From an uncultured Methylococcaceae bacterium (lineage in GTDB: Bacteria > Pseudomonadota > Gammaproteobacteria > Methylococcales > Methylococcaceae), in contig CAIVXW010000384.1 of assembly GCA_903910005.1 (NCBI GenBank), positions 1-9,966 of the forward strand: a DNA stretch of 9,966 nucleotides. The letters run 5' to 3'. The notes beneath the pieces were generated by a model. It made no database searches. It saw nothing but the letters and a program-made list of their open reading frames with translations, and had not been told where the DNA came from. Below, one piece after another: positions 6,242-9,966 of this stretch (the first letter of the stretch is position 1; the number at the start of each line of letters is the position of its first letter). The translations under genes and the position numbers were made by a program.

Positions 6242-9200
6242 ATGAGTACTCATCAGGTAGCCCTTATCCATCGCCTTGAACAGGTATTCGGCCCGCGCCG
6301 CACGGTTCCCACCCACTGGCTGCGGATTCGTCCGGCCCCGCACACCCGGGCAACCATTACGGCCTATACCTTACGGGTCGGGTCGGAACCGCATTTCCTC
6401 AACTGGGTGCGTGATCCGTTTGAAAATCAGGTGGCCCGACTGGATTTGCCGGAACCGGTGGCCAGCCTGACCCTGACCGTCGAACTGCTGGCGGATTTGA
6501 GCCCGGCCAATCCCTTCGACTTTCTGACCGAAGCGGATGCGGCCCACTTTCCGCTGGACTATGCCGAACAAACCGGCAAGGAACTGGTTCCCTACCTCAA
6601 GCCAGGCTCTGGTGGGGTACGGCTTGCGGCCTGGCTCGAAAGTCTGGATGACGCACCGGGCTACATCGTGGAAAAACTGGCCAGCCTGAATCAGGCGGTT
6701 CATGCCCGGGTGATGGCAGCAGGTCTCAACCCGGCACCGGCATTTCCGGGCATGGACAGCGACACGGCTGACAGCATCGAACTGGAAACCGTGCTGGCGC
6801 GAGGCGGATTTACTCCCTGGCAGGCTGCCTGGCTACTGACCCTGAGTTGCCGCCATCTAGGACTGGCGGCCCGTTTCACCTCGGGCTACCGCATCTTTCT
6901 CGACACCGCCGACGCAACGGCCGACTCGGCGTCCCTGCACGCCTGGGCCGAAGTATTCATCCCCGGTGCCGGGTGGATCGGACTGGATCCCTGTGCCGGT
7001 ATCTACACCCACGAGGGCTACATCCCGCTGGCCTCCACCCCGGAACCGGTGCGTGCCCTGCCGCTGACCGGACTGGATACCGGAGTTGCCCTCAGGCACT
7101 CGGTGACGGTTAAACGGCCGCAACCCGCCCCGACTCCCGATCCCTACTCCGCCACCTGCCGGGCCGACATCCACGCCGTCGGCCAACGGGTGGATGAAAA
7201 ACTGGCCGAGGCAGGCATTCGTCTGGCCAGCAGCCAGACCCTGTCGTTTGTTTCCCGCGTCAACCCGCATGCACCGGAATGGTCAATCCAGGCACTGGGA
7301 GGTAACAAGCGTCCACTGGCGGAAGAACTGCTGCAACGGCTGCGGCGACGCTGGGCACCCGGCAGCCTCATCCAGGAAATTCAGGGCGACTGGTTCGGCG
7401 GCGAGTCCCTGCCCCGCTGGCGGCTGCAGGTCTGCTTTCGCAGTGACGGGCTGCCACTCTGGCACCATGGGACCCTGCACGATGTCCAGACCCTGAATGA
7501 ACCACTGACGGCTGCCGACCTGGCCGGGTTTGCCCGCTTGCTGACCCGTACCCTGCAATTACCGCCCGAGTGTCTGCTACCGGCCCACGAAGACCCGCTG
7601 CATGAACTCTGGCGCAATCGCAAAACCCTGCAATTTCGCCCTCCGGCGGAAGCCTTGTCCAACCCGGATGCCCGTCGGCAACTGGCGGCACGCCTGTCGG
7701 AAACCGGCTATGAGCCGGTGGCCCATGTCCTGCCACTGCGCTGGGAACCGGTCGCCGGTCGCTGGCAAAGCGGACGCTGGATCTTCCGCCGGGGAGCCCT
7801 GTTTCTGATACCGGGCGATTCCGCTCCCGGTTATCGCCTGCCGCTGGCCAGTCTGCCGGTGGATGAGAAAACCCGGGAATTGCGTGATCCGGATCGCTGC
7901 CCGTTCGAGCAACGTTCACTGTTGCCGGGCGTACACGGTGAACTCAGTGCCCGCCTGACTCACCTGCTGAGTGCCCCCCTGCTCGACGTCGCCGACGCCG
8001 CTCATCCGGAGGGTCCGCTGCCACGCACGGCCCTCAGCCTCAGAATCCATCAGGGACGCATCCGGGTGTTCCTGCCGCCGTTGACTCATCTGGAACATTA
8101 TCTGGAACTGGTCACGGCCATTGAGGCCACGGCCGTCCAGTGCGGGCTGCCGGTCATGCTGGAAGGTTATCCGCCGCCCGACGATCACCGCCTGCGCCGT
8201 TTCACCCTGGAACCGGACGCCGCCGTGCTGAAACTGAGCCTGCCCATGACCGGCGACTGGTCACTCAATCAGGCCTTTCTCATGGAAGCCTATGCCGAAG
8301 CCGCCCAACTGGGGCTGTACGGCCTGCCGGGTCGCAACACGGGTTCCCGCATGGGCCCTGGCGGCAGTACCGACCTGGTACTGGGCGGGGAGGAACCTGC
8401 GGAAAGCCCGTTCCTGTTCCGGCCCGGCCTGCTGCGCTCGCTCATCACCTGCTGGCAACACCACCCGGCCCTGTCCTATTTTCTGGCCGGTCGCCAGATC
8501 GGGCCATCGGGTCATGCGCCCCGCCCGGATGAGGGACGCGCCGACGCACTGTACGAACTGGGCATCGCCCTCTCGCGTATGCCGACCGATGAACCGGGTT
8601 TACCGTGGATACCGGATCGCATCCTGCGCCACCTGCTGGCCGATCCGTCCGGCGACATCCGCAGGGCCGAGATCCGCATTGATACCCTGTACGATCCTGA
8701 CCGGGTCGGACAGCGGTTGGGGCATGTCATCCTGCGGGCATTCGAGACGGCAGAGAATGGTTCGTTTGCCAGCGTGCAACTGCTGCTGGTACGGGCACTG
8801 ATTGCCAGTCTGGCCCACCGTCCGCTGACCGCCCCCCTGATCGACTGGCACACGACCCTGCATGATCGCTACCTGTTGCCGGGACTTTTATGGGAGGATC
8901 TGAAGACGGTTCTGGCGGGGATACGCGAAGCGGGCATTCCGCTGCAGGATGCCTGGTATGAACCCCTGCTGGAACAGTATTTCCCGCTGCTGGGGCAGAT
9001 GCAACTGGGTTCAATCCGGCTGGAACTGCGCCCGGCCCACGAACCCTGGCCCATTCTGGCCGAAGAAGTAACCGCCAGTGGTATCGCCCGTTTTGTCGAT
9101 TCCGCCAACGACCGGGTGCAGGTGGAAGTGTTTGGCATGACGCCCTCGCGCCATGTGCTGGCCTGCAACGGCCGCCGGGTACCCCTGCAACCCACCGGCA

Positions 9201-9571
9201 GCAAGGGCCATTTCATCGCCGGAGTGCGCTACAAGGTGTGGAACCCGGTAGCCACCCTGCATCCCACCCTGCCACCGGTTTATACCCTGGTTTTCGACCT
9301 GATCGACACCTGGACCGGCAAGGTGGTAGGCAGTTTCTCCTACCAGCCACCGCGTCCGGTGGTTCCAGGCCCGGTGGCCCTGCCAGCCCGGCTCCCCCCT
9401 GAACCGGAGGGCAGCAGTGACCCGCAAACCCGGCGCACTGCTCCGACGGTTCCACCGCAAATGGGCCAGGCCGGAACCTTTACCCCCGGCCAACCTGAGG
9501 ATCGATTTCTGCCGATTCCGCCGGAGGAATTCAGTCCACGCTACCCCTACCTGCTCAATCTGGCGAGTTGA
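6242..9571 (+). CDS. Divergent transglutaminase-like / DUF2126 paralogue lacking catalytic residues (probable pseudoenzyme)
   Basis: This 1109-residue protein aligns along its length with the preceding gene product, for example RIRPAPHTR, NPFDF, GKELVPYL, LHAWAEVFIPGAGWIGLDP, WQHHPALSY and CNGRRVPLQ. The catalytic positions differ. The transglutaminase Cys aligns with Pro192 (FTPWQAAWLL replaces GSCRDTGWLL), while His233 and Asp249 remain. In the DUF2126 part, the GGEPTF Glu becomes Thr333 (SSQTLSF), EVNIHP becomes KLSLP (664-668), the GGGNHV His becomes Asp711 (GGSTDL), and VEFR becomes VILR (830-832). The frame is fully open over 3.3 kb, so the gene is maintained. A Pro-rich linker (about 1040-1090) precedes a conserved end, RYPYLLNL. 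The start ATG 6242 has only a weak GAG (6231-6233) as ribosome site. It may be a structural or regulatory partner of the upstream paralogue, sharing its transcript; no domain indicates membrane or export targeting. Confidence 0.88.
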   Translation: MSTHQVALIHRLEQVFGPRRTVPTHWLRIRPAPHTRATITAYTLRVGSEPHFLNWVRDPFENQVARLDLPEPVASLTLTVELLADLSPANPFDFLTEADAAHFPLDYAEQTGKELVPYLKPGSGGVRLAAWLESLDDAPGYIVEKLASLNQAVHARVMAAGLNPAPAFPGMDSDTADSIELETVLARGGFTPWQAAWLLTLSCRHLGLAARFTSGYRIFLDTADATADSASLHAWAEVFIPGAGWIGLDPCAGIYTHEGYIPLASTPEPVRALPLTGLDTGVALRHSVTVKRPQPAPTPDPYSATCRADIHAVGQRVDEKLAEAGIRLASSQTLSFVSRVNPHAPEWSIQALGGNKRPLAEELLQRLRRRWAPGSLIQEIQGDWFGGESLPRWRLQVCFRSDGLPLWHHGTLHDVQTLNEPLTAADLAGFARLLTRTLQLPPECLLPAHEDPLHELWRNRKTLQFRPPAEALSNPDARRQLAARLSETGYEPVAHVLPLRWEPVAGRWQSGRWIFRRGALFLIPGDSAPGYRLPLASLPVDEKTRELRDPDRCPFEQRSLLPGVHGELSARLTHLLSAPLLDVADAAHPEGPLPRTALSLRIHQGRIRVFLPPLTHLEHYLELVTAIEATAVQCGLPVMLEGYPPPDDHRLRRFTLEPDAAVLKLSLPMTGDWSLNQAFLMEAYAEAAQLGLYGLPGRNTGSRMGPGGSTDLVLGGEEPAESPFLFRPGLLRSLITCWQHHPALSYFLAGRQIGPSGHAPRPDEGRADALYELGIALSRMPTDEPGLPWIPDRILRHLLADPSGDIRRAEIRIDTLYDPDRVGQRLGHVILRAFETAENGSFASVQLLLVRALIASLAHRPLTAPLIDWHTTLHDRYLLPGLLWEDLKTVLAGIREAGIPLQDAWYEPLLEQYFPLLGQMQLGSIRLELRPAHEPWPILAEEVTASGIARFVDSANDRVQVEVFGMTPSRHVLACNGRRVPLQPTGSKGHFIAGVRYKVWNPVATLHPTLPPVYTLVFDLIDTWTGKVVGSFSYQPPRPVVPGPVALPARLPPEPEGSSDPQTRRTAPTVPPQMGQAGTFTPGQPEDRFLPIPPEEFSPRYPYLLNLAS

Positions 9572-9676
9572 GTCGTAGCCTGAACGCTCCGGAGTCCCGT
9601 CTTCATGAGGATGGGGCTTTGCAGCAGGGTTGCCGGTCGACTGCGCGGTACAGCAGGCTGATGACCCCCTGCCTGG
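9572..9676. other. Convergent intergenic gap, no clear terminator
   Basis: These 105 bases lie between two genes that face each other. A weak GCAGG/CCTGC pairing near 9656-9675 is present but lacks a T-run in either direction. Nothing else recognisable was found. Confidence 0.5.
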
Positions 9677-9966
9677 CTAAAACGTATACCTCAGCAAATC
9701 CACATCCTGTTCATACCGCCGTGCAATTTCTACCCGGGTTTGTGCCGTGTAGTAGTCACGGTATGCGGTGTGGCAGGAGCGGTTCAGATGCGGCAGGTCG
9801 AGGGTTAAGCCCAATTGATCCAGTACGGTCTGCATATCGGTTCCAAAGCGTTCAAAACGGCCCAGAAAGTTGACTGCCACCGCACCGGAGGCATCGGTGA
9901 TGAAGCGGGATTGCGCCAGTAAATGCACGTGGGAGAGTTCCCGGGTTGCCAGTACAAAATCAGTAA
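9677..9966 (-). CDS. Sulfotransferase-family protein, C-terminal fragment (5' end outside window)
   Basis: The frame is open from the right edge to TAG at 9677-9679, giving 95 residues. The visible part reads LLAQSRFITDASG, then VNFLGRFERFGTDM, then LDLPHLNRS, then YRDYYTAQTR and a final EQDVDLLRYTF. This series matches the C-terminal signature of the Sulfotransfer_2 family (PF03567): an FxGRFE segment followed by LPHLN and a YxxYY tail. Such enzymes transfer sulfate from PAPS to carbohydrate or lipid-linked acceptors. The PAPS-binding loop lies upstream, outside the window, so activity cannot be judged. A GTG at 9928 could look like a start, but the conserved segment continues upstream of it (TDFVLATRELSH), so the gene is partial. 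It converges on the anbu cluster and is probably unrelated to it. Confidence 0.75.
   Translation of the reverse strand, partial: TDFVLATRELSHVHLLAQSRFITDASGAVAVNFLGRFERFGTDMQTVLDQLGLTLDLPHLNRSCHTAYRDYYTAQTRVEIARRYEQDVDLLRYTF

Noticed and set aside
7368..7919. Minus-strand open frame opposite the second paralogue
   Set aside because: Shadow of the conserved plus-strand gene; Arg/Pro/Ser-rich with no family signature.
6242..9571. Calling the second paralogue a pseudogene
   Set aside because: There is no stop or frameshift and motifs are conserved to the last residues; loss is limited to catalytic positions, so a maintained non-catalytic protein fits better.
9568..9873. Plus-strand open frame after the second paralogue
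   Set aside because: It overlaps the minus-strand sulfotransferase fragment, which carries a recognisable family signature; the plus frame does not.

Overview
The window is dense, GC-rich (about 60% by eye) bacterial DNA. It looks gammaproteobacterial: compact genes, Shine-Dalgarno-led starts, a Tat-exported copper oxidase and an Anbu/transglutaminase locus. The genus cannot be named from this sequence.

Layout. (1) Positions 1-1454, minus strand: most of a Tat-exported multicopper oxidase. Its C-terminus lies beyond the left edge, and it carries an insert of about 130 residues built from nine Met/Gly/His repeats. (2) Positions 1455-1728: a divergent intergenic region with a candidate sigma-70-type promoter facing right. 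(3) Positions 1729-9571, plus strand: a three-gene cluster. It holds an Anbu proteasome-like peptidase (267 aa) and two very large tandem paralogues (1118 and 1109 aa), each a transglutaminase-like domain joined to a DUF2126 putative amidoligase. A 114-bp gap with hairpins separates the first two genes, and a 238-bp gap with degenerate repeats separates the two paralogues. (4) Positions 9572-9676: a short convergent gap with no clear terminator. (5) Positions 9677-9966, minus strand: the C-terminal end of a sulfotransferase-family protein whose N-terminus is beyond the right edge.

How the genes fit together. Anbu peptidases are known to sit beside transglutaminase-like proteins, DUF2126 amidoligases, circularly permuted ATP-grasp enzymes and alpha-E proteins. 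That set is predicted to make, attach and remove an uncharacterised peptide or amide-linked modification. Here the ATP-grasp and alpha-E genes are absent from the window, and a second full-length transglutaminase-DUF2126 gene is present.

The most notable observation is that this second copy has lost the likely catalytic residues of both domains. The transglutaminase Cys is replaced, and Glu/Asn/His/Glu positions of the amidoligase are substituted. Its overall fold signatures and a C-terminal domain remain well conserved and the frame is fully open. The pair therefore looks like an enzyme plus a maintained pseudoenzyme partner in an Anbu cluster. The copper oxidase and the sulfotransferase are probably functionally separate neighbours.
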